A stretch of 64,000 bases of DNA from Gloeophyllum trabeum ATCC 11539 (Eukaryota > Basidiomycota > Agaricomycetes > Gloeophyllales > Gloeophyllaceae): the NCBI RefSeq assembly GCF_000344685.1, contig NW_006920413.1:1677717-1741716 (forward strand), in the 5' to 3' direction. How positions within the stretch are numbered: the first letter of the stretch is position 1; each line of letters begins with the position of its first letter. Below are positions 33,005 through 46,435 of the stretch, piece by piece. The position numbers and the translations under genes are program-made. Under the pieces are notes generated by a model. The model was not told the DNA's origin. It searched no databases and was given only the letters and a program-made list of their open reading frames with translations.

Positions 33005-35093
33005 TCATTGTTGTCCCTCAGGTTTTAATGAACTACGCCCCGCTCGTAAGATCTCGTCAGTCGATAGCAGGTTGACAGCAATAACAGAACTAAGTGCTTA
33101 TCAGCCTCAACGCCGAAACTGATCGGGTCAATAGACTCACCATGAATGGAGCATCTGCCTCTTGACCCGGTAGTTATCCCAGATCCCCTCCACTGTCGGG
33201 TCAAAGGGCTCGCCAGAGTTTAGGTCAATACCGACGATATTGCCCTCCGCTTGCTCGTCCTATCCAGGTCTTTAGTGAAATACGTCAAGGGGACAGTAAC
33301 AGTAGCACCGTACCTGTAAGGCAACGACAACGTCTTGGACATCGAACCCACCATTCTGGGCGAGCGTCTTCGGAATAACTAGCAGCGCGTCCGCGAAGGC
33401 TTGCACACCCATCTTCACGCGTCCTTTGGCGTTCTTCTTCACCGGCCCCGCCAGATGCGCCGCACACGCCACCTCAAACGCACCAGCCCCAGGGATCAGT
33501 GCGTTGTCATCGATCGCGTTCTTCACGGCGCGCAGGCCGTCCCGGAGGGCGTCCTGAACGCGCTGTATCGTGTATGCGTTGGGGCCCTTTATGAGCAGCG
33601 TCACACTCTTCGGGTCTTTGACGTCTTCGATGAATGTGAACTTCTCTTCGCCCAGGGTGTGTTCGTAGACGAGACCGGCCCAGCCGAGGACGTCGGGTGT
33701 CAAGTCTTCGACGGAATTCTGGGCAGAGCCGCCGCATACGAGTTGCAACCTACAGGGCAAGAATGTAATCAATGCATTCTTAACATCAGGGCAAAATGGG
33801 CATACCGCTCCATATTCCGCCTCTTGGCCCGACGAAGAGCAAGGATACCATTCTTAGCAAGAATATCTAGACTCATGGGGTCAATACCCTTCTGGTTGAT
33901 GACGACGAAGTTCTTCTTTTTCTCCTTCGAGTCCACCGCCTGGTCGCAAACCAGGTTCTTGAACTCTACAATCTTCCGGCACTTTGCGTCGGTGAACTTG
34001 CGTTCGGACTCGACGAGCTTTTCGCGCTGTTCGGCGGAGGAGTAGAAGAACCCTGAGTTGACCTCGCTAGGACGAACTAAGTAACGAGGCTCAGGAGCAT
34101 GACCTTGTTACTCACGTCTTCTCGTACTCCAAGCTCACGTTCAGGGTCAGAATGTACGCGTTCTCGACGCGTTTGGGCATGTCAGGATGTCTACCGCCAT
34201 GATCCAAGACGAGGCCCCGGACGAGTTGCGTATCGGATGCTGTCCGGTGCTGCATCTTCATGATCTCAATCATATGCAGATCAATGGGATCCCGGAATTT
34301 GTCCTCTGAATCTATCTCATGGATTGACATGCTATATCTTCCGCAAGTCTGAACGTGGCTCACCTTCTGATGGGGGAGGGGGTCGGATGGTGAGGACAGC
34401 GTCAACTACGTCAGCGGCCAGTTTCTTGGCCAAGGCGTTGTCGAGTTTCGTCGCGAGAGACGTATAGGCGACGTTGATTAGGGTAGCTCTATCCAACGTC
34501 ACCTGCTGCTTGAACGAATCCAAGAACTACCATGGAAAGGTCAGAGTTGAAAACATCGCCCGTTCACCGAGTGGATAGCGCACCGCAAGAGCTTCCTTCT
34601 TCGCTAAATCGAATCCCTCTGCAATCACGGTCGGATGCACACCCTCAGAGATGAACCGATCCGCCTGCTTCAGCAGCTCGCCCACCAATAACACCACTGA
34701 CGTCGTCCCATCTCCGACCTGATCATCTTGTGCAACTGCTGTCTTCGCGATCATGGCGGCGGTAGGGTTCTGGATCTGCATTTCGGAGAGTAGCACCTTG
34801 CCGTCTTTTGTCATCTTGATCTGGCCCGCACCATCTACCAGCATCTTGAGAGTTCCTCTGGGTCCTTTTGACAGTATACATTGAGTTAAATAGTCACATA
34901 AGGACCAGTTTGACGCGTACCGAGGTTGCCTTTCACGACGTTGGCAAGACCCATCGCGCCGGTCGTATTGACCTATCCCGAGATGTTCAGGTTAGCTACA
35001 GACAGGGCCAAAGACATCTTGACTGACCTGAAGCGCTGCTGAGCGACGAACGCTCTCAGCTTTTGGGTTGATCAGCTCGATACTGGAGGACAT
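33005..35093 (-). CDS. CCT6: Chaperonin CCT/TRiC zeta subunit
   Basis: The start [20 protein letters not shown] is at 35093; TGA is at 33005-33007. The gene is split by about seven introns. Conserved group II chaperonin motifs are seen: [20 protein letters not shown], the nucleotide-binding [36 protein letters not shown], and [20 protein letters not shown] (zeta-specific). Later come [48 protein letters not shown] and a tail [17 protein letters not shown] recovered in the last exon. The subunit is one of eight in the cytosolic ring that folds actin and tubulin using ATP. ARPC4 and a gelsolin-family gene elsewhere in the window belong to the same actin system, but the link is coincidental as far as I can tell. 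Confidence 0.96.
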
Positions 35094-35787
35094 GACTGCC
35101 GGCTTGCAAGACTTTAGCCAGGATTTTACTTTCGAGAGCTCAGCTGAAGTCGCGGTCACACGCGTCACACCTTAGAGCTTTCATCGTGCCTCACGACATC
35201 ATTTGGCTCTTGGCTTATGGTCACGGCTCTGTTCTATTTTGCTGCTCAAGCCCTTGGAAGGGCCATAAATGCGATAACAAGGTCGTTTAGATCCGATTCC
35301 AACCGTTGAATGATGAGCTCTAATGCTTTCAATGTCTTTCTCCCGACGGTACATATGGCTTCCAACTTTCAGTATGTCTGCCAGTGCATAGGAACTATAT
35401 CGGCCAGCTTTAAGCACATCACTTCTACGTCGTCCTTGGATCTGCTCTGTACTGGACTCCCGTAGTAATGTGCACGGTTTGAACTCGGGATTGCGGTTCT
35501 TTTGGCAGCACATCGTGCATCTTGTATTACATAGACAAAATATATTCCTTCATTTTGTGTATAGCGTCACTGGTTAAGTTGCATATATGCCGGTGTATAC
35601 CGCCTACCATAGTACTATCACCGGCTACCACAACCCCGGAGGTTTGCACCTTCCGTTCATTGACATGTGCGACGCGAACGTGATCCCGTGGACTCCCATC
35701 TTAGCCGGTGCTATATATCGCCACTATGTCTGAGAGAACAGTCATAAGCCAACTGGCAGACCACACCTTGCAGCAGGTACACCCAGC
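35094..35787. promoter_or_regulatory. Divergent region CCT6 / short-chain dehydrogenase
   Basis: About 690 bp lie between the two gene starts. I see no exon. A frame on the minus strand at 35199-35513 lacks coding character. Confidence 0.35.
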
Positions 35788-37322
35788 ATGTCAGCCGTGA
35801 AGACCAATGGATACAATGCGGTGAGGACGAAGGTATCCAGCGACGAGGAATTCTACAAGCGCACTGTCGCGCGGATAGAGAAGATCCAGTCACACTTGAC
35901 GAACACCCCGCGAGGTTCACGGCTGAAGGGCAAAGTATGCGTGATCACTGGTGTGGGGTCATTGAAGGGCATTGGGTGCGTCCATAGAGGATCTTAACCC
36001 CGAACTGAGCATGACCGACCGGGATCATGTAGTCGGGCTACGGCTCTTCTCTTCGCTCATGAAGGTATGCCCTTCGATCCGTGTGCTCGGCGTCTACTGT
36101 GAGGATCCTGCGTTGATTGAGGGTAATCATGCAGGTGCTCATCACCTGTATCTGATCGACTTCGCGCCCGACAACCTGCCCAATCTGAAGTCCACGATAG
36201 AGAAGTCATATCCTGACGTCAAGGTATTCATCGGGCATGTTATCTCGTTCAATTCATCCTTGACGATCAATCCAATAGGTTACGACGATACAAGCCGACG
36301 CAGCGGACGAAGCTGCTATATCCGGTGTGTGCAAACGAGCTATACAGGAGGAAGGCCAGCTAGATGTCTTCTTTGCCAACGTACGTCATAAGCGTCTTAG
36401 GTACCCCCCAAACCTCAATCACTAACACTTCAACGCGTGTAGGCTGGTATTGCCACGAACACACATCTGCACGATACCACGGCCGAGAGATTCATGGAGG
36501 TCATGCGAATAAATTCTCTCTCGTACGTAGATTCAGACGTCCGACGAACTCCGGTAATCTCATGCGGAGACTTGCAGTTGCTTCCTCGCAGTTAAACACG
36601 CGTCGGAAGCCATGATGAAAACCAATCCCTCCAAAGGCAAGGAGTTCAGTGGTGGCAGCATAATCTTGACAGCATCTGGTACGTGATGTACGAAAGGAAC
36701 GTCCACCTCAGACTCTCACATATGAGTATGATTTAGTGGCAGGGATACGATCCGGCGCCGGTCCGGTAGATTGTGAGGAACAACATTGTCAGAGTTAACA
36801 ACATTCCCTGCTAATACTATGCCCTCCTTTGCAGATAGCGCAAGCAAGGCAGCGTATGTCCCGACTTCAACTTTGCTCAGAAGTCGTACTTACTGCATGG
36901 GCGTACAGTGTGAATTCGATTGCCAAGACCGCACCGTATCAGCTTCCCAAATCTGACATCCGAGTCAACTCCATCTGCCCAGGACTCATCGAAACCGGGA
37001 TGTCCGCCGCAACGTTTGAATACGCGCGCCAGAGGGGCACGATCACGAAAGTTGGGCAGCTCAACCCCACCGGACGCTATGGCGTTGCAGAAGGTGCTAC
37101 CAATATTCGCCGTGTCCATCACCAGTACTGAAATGCTTGTCTTTCAGAGATTGCGCAAGCTGCGCTGTTCTTAGCTTCAGGTGAGAACTTAGCATCGTTA
37201 CGAGGATTAGACTTACATTTGCAATCGATGCAGACGAAGCAAGTTATGTCAATGGACAGAATATCGCCGTTGACGGTGGTTTGTCTAGTTCTCATCCGGT
37301 TGTACCGGGCAGATGGGCGTGA
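35788..37322 (+). CDS. Short-chain dehydrogenase/reductase
   Basis: About ten exons join from ATG 35788 to TGA 37320-37322, including a 32-nt exon at 36033-36064. The N-terminal Rossmann fold reads GKVCVITGVGSLKGIGRATA with the TGxxxxxG coenzyme loop. Next are LDVFFANAGIATNTH (the NAG motif), the catalytic Ser in ILTASVAGIRSG, and Tyr and Lys in DYSASKAAVNS. IRVNSICPGLIETGM and NGQNIAVDGGLSS close the fold. All catalytic residues are present, so the enzyme should be active with NAD(P)H. The substrate cannot be told from sequence. The N-terminal 45 residues (SSDEEFYKRTVARIEKIQSH) are an extension beyond the usual core. There is no biosynthetic cluster around it. Confidence 0.88.
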
Positions 37323-40300
37323 TCGTGGGTCAGTGCCCGCGATCCAGCGTCGTGTATGGATCTGTATTATTCTCACCATGGCTCTTGACATGAGACTACC
37401 GTATGGATTACTATGGAACACTCGCATGGTACACATTGCTCTCCTTTGTCTGAATAGTGATCCGAACCCTGAGTTGATCCGCCCAGGCTTTGTATTATGT
37501 CCCCCGAAGCTCTACGGAGTCTTATTTACGGCATCCTGTATCGTAGAAAGCCGGAAGTCTGGAGAAGTGTCCACTCGAGAATGCCATTCGACGACATATC
37601 GCTCACGCGAGAGCGTGGGATGCGAAGTTTGTCTATACATGGACCCACATATCGTAGGAGTTCGAAAACTCTGTAACCCCGATGACATTCCCAGTCCGCG
37701 AACTACGCTTGTAGAACGAGATCCAGTTCGCCGACAAGTCACGGGGACTGAAGGAAGATGAAGTTACAAGGTAGTAAGACCATGATACATTCACACTTAA
37801 CGTACTGCGTGCTCAAAGAGGTTTCAGACTTATCGGAGACAGGAGTGCGATTAACGGAAGCGTCTGGATCGGGATACGCTTCGATGCAGAGCGGTTATTT
37901 GACATGCGGAAAAAGAGTTCACAGATCAGTGCGAGCGTAGGATTATGGCCAAGGCTTCGCCGAGGAACGTGGTCGCCAGTCCTTTGCTTAGTCCGCTCCT
38001 ATGTACCAGCAGCATTTCGTCCTACGCACGACATCTGTACCTGCCATCCCCTCTCGGAAGCCATGCAGTTGCGTATCGGCTTGGCAGGCCTCACAGCTCC
38101 CCGGCGCTGTCGAGGTCCAGCACTCCCGATCCTGAGTTCAGCCTCATATGAAGCGACATGAAGCGATCCTGTCCTCTCCGCGACCGTCGGGCGTGCCCCT
38201 CTGGCCCCTAAGGGTGTAGATGTATGAGAATGATGCTACTCGGGACGTGTAAAGGCGGTGAAGCAGTCTTTTACTCACCACGAGCCGACAGACCCTCAGC
38301 AACACCCGCTCCAACGAGGACTCTAGCGCACAGGTTCTCGACAGTAGATAGAGGGAAGCCAGACTCCTAACCCTGCGTCCGTGAACACACCCAGCTTCCA
38401 TGCGACCGAAGAATATTTCACATAAGAGTCGCAGGATCCCGTGAGCAGAAAGGCAGCTGCCGGGTCCGTTACGGAAGTTCTACGAAAGTGCTTCCGCACG
38501 GGGCTTCGCGTCGTACATGGACGGGTGACAGTGTAATCGTAAAGCGAAGAACGGCAGTAATGCTGCACGAGTGCGTGTGCAAAGCAAGTAGTCGAGACCG
38601 TCGTCCATGGTCGACCGGTACGTCGCCGCTGTGCGTGTGGGTCCAGGCAGAGAGGAAAGACAGTTCGCCGCCGGAGTGAACGACGAAGCATTGTACAGGA
38701 TCAATGCGGAAGCAGATTGCAAGCTCTGTCTTCCCACCTTCATGAAGTATAACTTTGATTGTAGCAGTTCCTACGTGCTCATAAGATTTTCGTAGACGTA
38801 CAAGATCATCGAAGCGGCCAGACCGACCTGCCGCTAAAAATCTACGGTCGTTATTGTCAGCCACCGACCCATGGGCAGTTAAGTAAATGAGGACTTGCCG
38901 TACCACTTGTATCACGTCGACATTGCTCAGCAGTCAGACTGCGAGCAAAGACGAAGGTGGTAAGTTACTGCCTTGGGAGTGGGGTTCGGGCTGGTCACCC
39001 TCGCGCTTTTCCTTCGACTCCGTAGGTCTGCCCGCAGCAAGTGAACATCAAGGACAGGTGCCAGTGCAAAGTTAGCAACGAACAGAACGTAGTCCAAGAG
39101 AGTCAAATCGTCGGGACGCGAAGCATCGGTCGGGCGCAAGGCGCCGCGGGCACCTCTTGAGGACCTCCACCCGCTCCTGACCATCCATCGGCGTACCATG
39201 GTCTACCTTCTTCCATTCCCATGGTATGTTCTCTGACGGCTGCCCGTGGACTGGAGGTTCGCGTCTACGAGGACATGCATGGGGCGGAAAAGCTAGACCA
39301 TAACGTAGCGCTGGATGCTGCGAAGACGGGAGGGTATTCGTGGTAAGTCGTCTCGTCCGTGCGCTCGATCTGCCAGCCATAAGATGATAGCCTCCGAGCA
39401 GGCCGCTGCTCTCGGAAAACATATCACGGTATGGGAGGAATAGGCAAGGCCCGAATGAGAGTATGACAGTCGGGATTAATGGTGTTCTGCGGTGGAACAA
39501 GTAAAAGCGCCCTTCCATAGTGCAAAAACCCTTGCGCGTATGGACCAAACGTCCAGATCCAAGCAGAAAGTCTTAACACCAACAAGAGAGCGCAGTGTCC
39601 GACGTTGACAGCTTGTTGGAGTGGGGGAGCTGGAGGACCCGGAGGGTGAGCATATGCAATTTATACAAGTTTGCGGGTCCCGGTTTGACCTATAATAATT
39701 AGCTTGCTTGGGGCGGCCATCCGGTTGGAAATTGGTCACAGCGGTCGGACCAACTGTTCTTGAAGATTATCTGATCGATCTTGTTTTCTAAGACCTGCAT
39801 ACCAGGAGATGCCAGGCAGCCGGTCCTGGCAGCGCGTACAGCAGGAGGACCAAACCTTAGCGAGGGATACGGTGGCCTTCGGATAATGAAATGTCACCCT
39901 AAATTGGGACGGGTGGTCCTACGGAATGGCGGGTTTCATGCTGGATCTTCTATTCGCCACCGTGTTTGAGGTGCGATGATTGACCGGCGAATCGCGTCTC
40001 TCCATACTCGCGTGCAATGTAGCACGCTCCAGCCAAGCTCTTGGGCCTCAATCATGCCTTGCTCAGTCCGGACTCTAGCTAGACTGCAAGACTCTGTGAC
40101 TGGGCCACAACTTCTTCCGGGCCACTGCCAACTCCTGCGCAAATAAGGCCCCATGGCTCCAAGCACCCTTCGAGCATTGGTGATCACGCTCCATATAGCT
40201 TGTGCCGTCCTTCCGGGATAGTAATGCTTACAGAGGATTTCCCCGTCAGTGACGATCGCCTTGTGGAGAGAGCAAGGAATACTCACGTCCACGCCTTTGA

Positions 40301-41722
40301 ATTTGGCTCGTGTTGTTGCTGGCCAACAACATGCATTTTTCGCACACTTTCTGCCTGTTGCCCTTGTTGAACCGTATGCGAAGGCCTACGATTGGATAAA
40401 ATATAGCGGGCGAAGCCTCCAGCTACCGGATACCATACTCGGAATGCAGGAAATGGTAGAAGCATTCCGTCAAGGGCGTCCTCTATCGTATGTCTTCCAG
40501 CATCGGAAGGAATAGTAGTTCGCTCGCTGACGGTCACATTTTCCAACAGACGTTAGCGATCGTGGCGTCCGGGAGATGAAAAGAGACATTACAACCCATG
40601 TTCGCACCGGTGCGCCATGATCACGGCAAGTCGCGATCTTCCTCAGGGGAGCGAACCAATTCTATCCAAGTCAGCGGATTGGGTGGTTACTCCCATGTTG
40701 GTGGCGGAAGCCAGAATTTCACCGAAGGGGATGCGCGGAGGCTGTCATACACGGGTCGTGTTAGGCAACGACTAGCCCCATTCCCAGTCTCCCTCCAGCC
40801 CCGCGCCAGTCCAGTGCCAGCCCAGCTCTCCGCGTCGTGCTGCTGTGGCATACTTCATGTCTCTTCATATCCGAGATAGCAATTTTGCAACGGCAGCGGC
40901 ACTTCGAACCTCTTCCCGACGATTGGGACCGAAATGGCCTTGCATCTTCAGCCGCATTACCGGCCTGGACGTCGTTGACTACGCCATGAACCTGGGCTAC
41001 CCCCATGACACTTTCCACAGCTGAACTTCAGGTTTCTCCACACAGGCACCGACAGACCACTTGCATATATCCTTGTAGCTTCGGGAACATTGCGTTCCCG
41101 CGTGGAGCTTTAGCTTTTTAACTCATCAAGGTCGGCCGGCTGTGTAATAAGCATCTGACCACGGATCTCAACCTCGCAAAGTCCAGTCTGCTACTCGCGC
41201 ACTCTCCTCTCCAGGTGAGAACGGGTTACCCGACGAAGTGCGCTAATCAACAGACCCACGGTGCGTTCAAGGCGCCTCTCATCCGCCCGCGGATCCGGAG
41301 TTGTAAGTACTACTTCAGTCGCTTCTCATGCCGTAAGGCGAGGCGACAGCGTTGCAAGCGCACTAGCCCCTTCTTTAGAGGGAAGTCTATTGTATCAAGG
41401 AAGAACAGGTCGAAGCTGTACATCACCCGCTTCACAGCCTCTGCATCCGTGGAAGACCTATAGACAATGCTGGACAAGGGCATCCATGGCAAGGACCATC
41501 CAGACTCCATCGATAATGATGTGACGTGCAATATGGGATGTCCGAGGTCTTCTCGACGATACAGTAAACTAAAGTTGCATTGGGATTGCAAGGACTAACT
41601 AATGCGGTGGTATGACAAGAGATGTTCGGTAGCAGAAGGTGCACATTTAGCATGCAGATCAATTTACTTTTTATGCCTTACGGTCATCGAGCCCACAATC
41701 TTCAGGTGATTCACGGGAAGAT
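37323..41722. other. 4.4-kb region without a convincing gene
   Basis: This is the largest gap in the window. Many frames of 60-150 codons occur on both strands, but none joins into a family I know. Two islands read like coding fragments. Around 39236-39345 (plus) the frame reads ARGLEVRVYEDMHGAEKLDH before a gtaagt donor. At 40300-40515 (plus) it reads ARVVAGQQHAFFAHFLPVAL and ends EMVEAFRQGRPLSYVFQHRK. These may be relics of a decayed enzyme gene. I saw no terminal repeats or transposase motif. Confidence 0.4.
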
Positions 41723-43321
41723 TCACTTCATTCCAATGAGCTTGACCTCTGCAGTGGCATATCAGTAAGTATCCAGCCCGTCCAACAAATCTTGTGAATG
41801 CATACCAAATTCCAGGACGGAGTTCGCGGGGATCGGGCCCGTTTTCTTGTTGCCATAACCCATACTAGGGGGTATCTTGATTTTCCGCTCGCCTCCGACC
41901 TGCATACCCATGAGACCCACATCCCAACCTATTTGGGTTCAACGATCAGAGCGTGAACCAGCCCGGATCCACGTTCCGCTGACCTTTGATAACCTCGCCC
42001 TTTCCAACGGTGGTCTTGAACTGCAACACGCGGTATAGGTAAGATATAGCGATCAGGGAAGCTAACGAAGCACACTGACTGGCTGACCCTTGGTGTTCTT
42101 GTCGAAGATCGTGCCATCCTGAAGCTTACCTGAAAGTGGCGCCGTCAGTAGATTCAAGGGAGCCAGGGAAACGCGCCGTATCACCGATGTATCGCAGGGA
42201 GACTTGACTGCCTTTCTTGACTTGTGGTCCCGTCCCAACGACAGCGTCTTGGATCGTCACACCGCCTTCGAGGGTTCGGACCGGGCCCCTTCCCCCTGAT
42301 TTGTCTTTCTTTCCCTTCTCCTTGTTCTGATTGCCTTCAGAAGCCTTCTTGTCTTCAGCCTTTGCAGGGGATGGTTCTTGCCCAGCAGGCACTGCTTTGC
42401 CGCCCTCAGCCTTCAGCTTTTTGTTCAGTTTCTTCTTCTGCGACTTGGACAATTTTTCTTGCGACTGTTCCTCAGTCTCCATGGCGTCTGAGTCTCGGGC
42501 GCGCTTCCCGTTTTGGAGGGCAGGCGTTGGCTCTTCTTCATTGACTTCTTCGAAACGGCTGACAAGCGTACGGCATCAGTATGATGATTAGTCTCTAATT
42601 CCAGCAGGCTCACTCTTCGTCAGTGCTTGGCACATCCAGATCCTCGGGATCAATCTCGACGTCCGAGCTTACGTCGCGCAAATCATAACCCTCCTCATCG
42701 GAGTCAGGCTCTGAATCATCATTGTACGGGACATTGTTCGTATTCTGGTCTGACCGTACCCACGAAAGGTAAGTCGGCGAGCACGGAACAACACGATTGA
42801 CGGACGGATACTTACCGATATAATTTCCAGTCAGATACACGGTGCTGCACGAAAGGTCAGTCCATCAGCAGTCCAGCTATATTCTGAAGCACTCACTTGG
42901 GCCCAACAACCTCGAACTCATACTCTAATTCCTGTTCTAAGACGAGGTCCATGGTAGCTTGTTCAATCTTCCTAACCCTTTAACATTCAATATTCAGGAT
43001 GGTATAGACACTGTGCACGCACCTTTCCCGGCGTTAAGGAGCATAGAACGGTTGTGGAGATTGGGTCCGTCTCATCTTCCTCGTCCTCATCCTCATCATC
43101 GTCCAGCCTTGAGGCAGTGTGGTAAGTGACTTTGACAGAGGTCCTCTTATCCTCGCTAGCAAGCTCATCGCCGAGCGCTGCCTGAGTGACCTTCAGATCA
43201 CCGAGAGGAATGATAGTCTCCTTCTGGCCTGGCTTTAAGGCGATGCTCCTGCATCCATGGTTCAGTAGCCACCTTAATGAGTAGGCCATACGACATACCA
43301 AACTGCGACAGCGATGGACAT
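41723..43321 (-). CDS. Nuclear FKBP-type prolyl isomerase (FPR3/FPR4 type)
   Basis: The start MSIAVAVW at 43321 continues in the next exon as SIALKPGQKETIIPLGDLKV, the nucleoplasmin-like N-terminal domain. Acidic stretches follow (DDDEDEDEEDETD; DSEPDSDEEGYDLRDVSSD), then a Lys-rich block (SKSQKKKLNKKLKAEG). The C-terminal FKBP domain reads VTIQDAVVGTGPQVKKGSQV, RYIGKLQDGTIFDKNTKGQP, VGKGEVIKGWDVGLMGMQVG, then IPPSMGYGNKKTGPIPANS and a stop after KLIGMK. This is the architecture of yeast Fpr3/Fpr4, nuclear histone chaperones that isomerise proline in histone tails. The join before IEQATMDLVLEQ uses an acceptor inside gaag, giving the expected GKIEQ. It diverges from ARPC4 with 132 bp between starts. 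Confidence 0.92.
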
Positions 43322-43453
43322 GTTCACGGTGAATAGGATGCGCGAACCAAGAGAAAACTAAGTCAAAAAAGCTGCAGACGCGACCGAGGCACGCGCCTGA
43401 AAGACGTGCAAACTCCGACGTAATATTCCCACGTTCTACTGTCTCCGCTCGTC

Positions 43454-44306
43454 ATGGTACGCGTTGAATCTCAGGGCATTCACAGCGCTGAAGGCTGATG
43501 AAAGGATATTGCTCTGACAACGTAGTCGAATACACTTCGTCCCTACCTTGCCGCTGTTCGGTCGACGCTGACAGCTGCACTTACGCTGGAGAATTTCTCG
43601 TCTCAGGCAAGGCGAATGATCTCATGCCCGTAGGGCTGATCATGCTAAACGAAGGGTCATCTTGCAGGTGGTTGAGCGTCACAATAAACCTGAGGTTGAA
43701 GTGCGGTGGGTTACTTCAAGCGAGCTACTTGAGCTGCCTTTCACGGTTCTTAGAGGTTCCAAGGAAGTGCTCCTGAACCCCCTCACCATCTCCCGAAACG
43801 AGAATGAGCGGGTCCTCATCGAGCCTTCCGTCAACTCAATACGGCTTAGCATCAAGATCAAACAGTCCGATGAGATAGAGCGCATTATATGTCACAAGTT
43901 CGCGCGATTTATGATGCAACGAGCGGAGAGTTTCATTGTACTGCGGAGGAAACCTGTACCAGTGAGCTTTCTTTTCTGCATCTTTTGCCGATAGTCATAT
44001 TCACGTTACGCGACAGGGATACGATATTTCTTTCTTGATCACGAATGTCCACACAGAAACCATGCTGAAGCACAAGATGGTTGACTTCATCATTCAGTTG
44101 CGTCGTCTTATCCAGAACACGGCAAAATTGCTTCTAACTTTGCATATCAGCTTTATGGAGGAAGTAGACAAAGAGATCAGTGAAATGAAGTTAAGTGTGA
44201 ACGCACGGGCTCGCGTGGTCGCTGAGTCCTATTTAACAGCGGTGAGCTCCCTTAGTCCATGATACCAACGCGTGCTCACGAATCTCCGCCCCAGTTTAAC
44301 TCGTAA
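43454..44306 (+). CDS. ARPC4: ARP2/3 complex 20-kDa subunit (ARPC4)
   Basis: Seven exons (43454-43456, 43526-43606, 43668-43705, 43754-43961, 44017-44096, 44151-44241, 44295-44306) sum to 513 nt, 170 residues, close to the 168 of the human protein. The first coding exon is exactly ATG. The protein reads [99 protein letters not shown] and [20 protein letters not shown], nearly invariant family sequence. It forms the structural core of the ARP2/3 complex with ARPC2 and drives branched actin nucleation at endocytic sites. Intron 2 begins with a GC donor (CAG|gcaagg). Confidence 0.96.
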
Positions 44307-44579
44307 TACGAAACGAATACGTAAGTGTAATGTAGCTACGGAACAGAGTGGGGCACGTCCTCTCTTTATACCAGATGGGGTCAACATGCTATATCGCGTG
44401 GGCCTACCCAGGTGCTCCAAAAGGTGTAACTCATGCAAGTTCCTTGTTTCGCCGTATGGGTGCTATGCATTGAATTAAGCTTACACCACCCTTGCCTCCA
44501 TTAATCTTCTCTTAAGCTCCGAGCGATCTGATCTTTTCATTCGTACAAGCCCCTCTGCATATATCCATAACCCGTTCAT

Positions 44580-46435
44580 TTAAGCTATCCAGAACCACAC
44601 CTTCTGCAGGAGATTCTTCGGCTTTGGAGGTACGTCTTCTGCCTCCAGACGGTCCGCTTCTTCCTTTCCGTCGAAGATGTCTATGGTATCCAACCTCTTC
44701 ATCCATGACGTTCTGAACCACATCTTGTGACCCAGGTAGAGAGCAAGGAATAGCGGGATGGTTATATAAGCTGCTAAGAAGGACGACACAGAGAATTCTC
44801 CCGGGAAGAAGACTTGGAACCCATTCGTGATGGCCAGGACTACCATGAGGAACAAGGTAAACCATGTGTAATATGGCTGCAATGGAGTCCGGAACGTGAG
44901 CATATCTAGTGCATTGTGATGAATTAGAGCTTGGCGGAAGCGCTGCGAAGATGACCTCAGTATAGTTGATGTTCGACCGCACAGAGTCACATACTATATG
45001 GCACAAGAAGAGAACTCCCCAAGCTATGAACCCACTGGTTGTCGTCAGGTTGACGAACCATTGGAAGACCGTGGCCGCTCCCCTGGAGACGTTGAGATAG
45101 ACGAGGCAAGAGGCCAATGTCGTTGCAAACACCGCGAGATATGGTACGCCATATCTGTTGCATTGACTAAAAGCCCTCGGTGCTTGCCCAGTCAACGACA
45201 GGGAATAGAGGGCTCGGGAGCTGGCATACATAAACGAATTCCCCGAAGACCAGGCGGAGGTAAGGATCATAGCGTTGTATACGTGGTTCAATCCTTTTAT
45301 CCCAGCCCTTTGGATGCCGAGTACAAACGGACTTGCCCCCGCCCCTGTTTTGCCGGAGGTTACAGCTTGGAGTAAGTTTGGATCGTTGGATGGCGTGATG
45401 ATACCGATGACCAGCGCTCCCAATATGTAGAACACGATCAGGCGATAGACGAACCTGCGTGCAGCCTTTGGGATGTTGCGGTGCGGCGCCTTGGACTCTC
45501 CAACAGCCGAGACGATGAGCTCGGGCGACAGCATGAATGCGAACCCCGCTCTCACTAGTGCTGTCCAGAAGCCGAGGAAGCGCCCCGTATTTCCGTGCGC
45601 TAGGTATGCGTTAAAGGCCCCTGGCCTGACCCAATACCGGAACCCAAGCCTGTCGTGGTGTGGCCCTCCCCCGAAGAACAGGACGACGCCGATGATGATG
45701 AGGGACATGATACCGATAATCTTGAGGCTAGCGAACCAGAATTCGGACTCGCCGTACCATGAAACAGTGAATATGTTCAAGAGCAAACATACTACGCATG
45801 CGTCAGTTCGTAGCTTGTCATGAAATATCGAATCAAATATACCTAGGAGGAAGATGGTGATAAGGGCAGGAACAGGTATAGCACTTGTCCAGTATTGCAC
45901 TACCAATGTCGCCGCGGAAATCTCTGCACTAACCAGCATAGCATAGACATACCAATAGTTCCAGCCTACGGTCTCATTGAATCAGAGTGCATGAGGCTTC
46001 CTGATGTCACACACCTGCGGCAAAAGCTAGGCTAGGATCTACAAAGCGATCCACATAGTAGGAAACCGACACCCCTCGAATAGGGAGGTATGTGGCGATT
46101 TCTCCCATGCAGTTCATTGCGTTCCACAGAATGAATGCCATCACTATGTAGGCCATCAAGAGATTCGCTGGCCCCACTATCGATAAAATGGCTCCAGAGC
46201 CAACGAACAAGCCCGTCCCTACCGTACCGCCTGGGACAGGTAGGAGTTGGCATTCGACGCGGATGAATAGACTATCGCGCTCACCTATGGCTATCAGCTG
46301 GATATGTCGACTCTTCAGACCACGTCGTGTTTCTCCGTATCCCCTTGACTCTGATTGCGGACACTCTTGCACATCCACTGGAAAGACAGTCTCAGATACT
46401 TTAGGCGCTTTGATGTCCTGTTTCTCGCCGTTCAT
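44580..46435 (-). CDS. Amino-acid permease (fungal YAT family)
   Basis: The start MNGEKQDIKAPKVSE is at 46435, after an in-frame upstream stretch with no better ATG context; the stop is at 44580-44582. The cytosolic N-terminus leads into RGLKSRHIQLIAIGGTVGTG and LFVGSGAILSIVGPANLLMA, the hallmark first helix of the amino acid-polyamine-organocation superfamily. About 12 hydrophobic segments follow, including EFWFASLKIIGIMSLIIIGV, SPELIVSAVGESKAPHRNIP and SSGNSFMYASSRALYSLSLT. The C-terminal tail is hydrophilic (DGKEEADRLEAEDVPPKPKN). It imports amino acids across the plasma membrane with protons. Substrate range cannot be judged. Introns follow IAIG, FAAG and LFLCHI. Confidence 0.92.
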
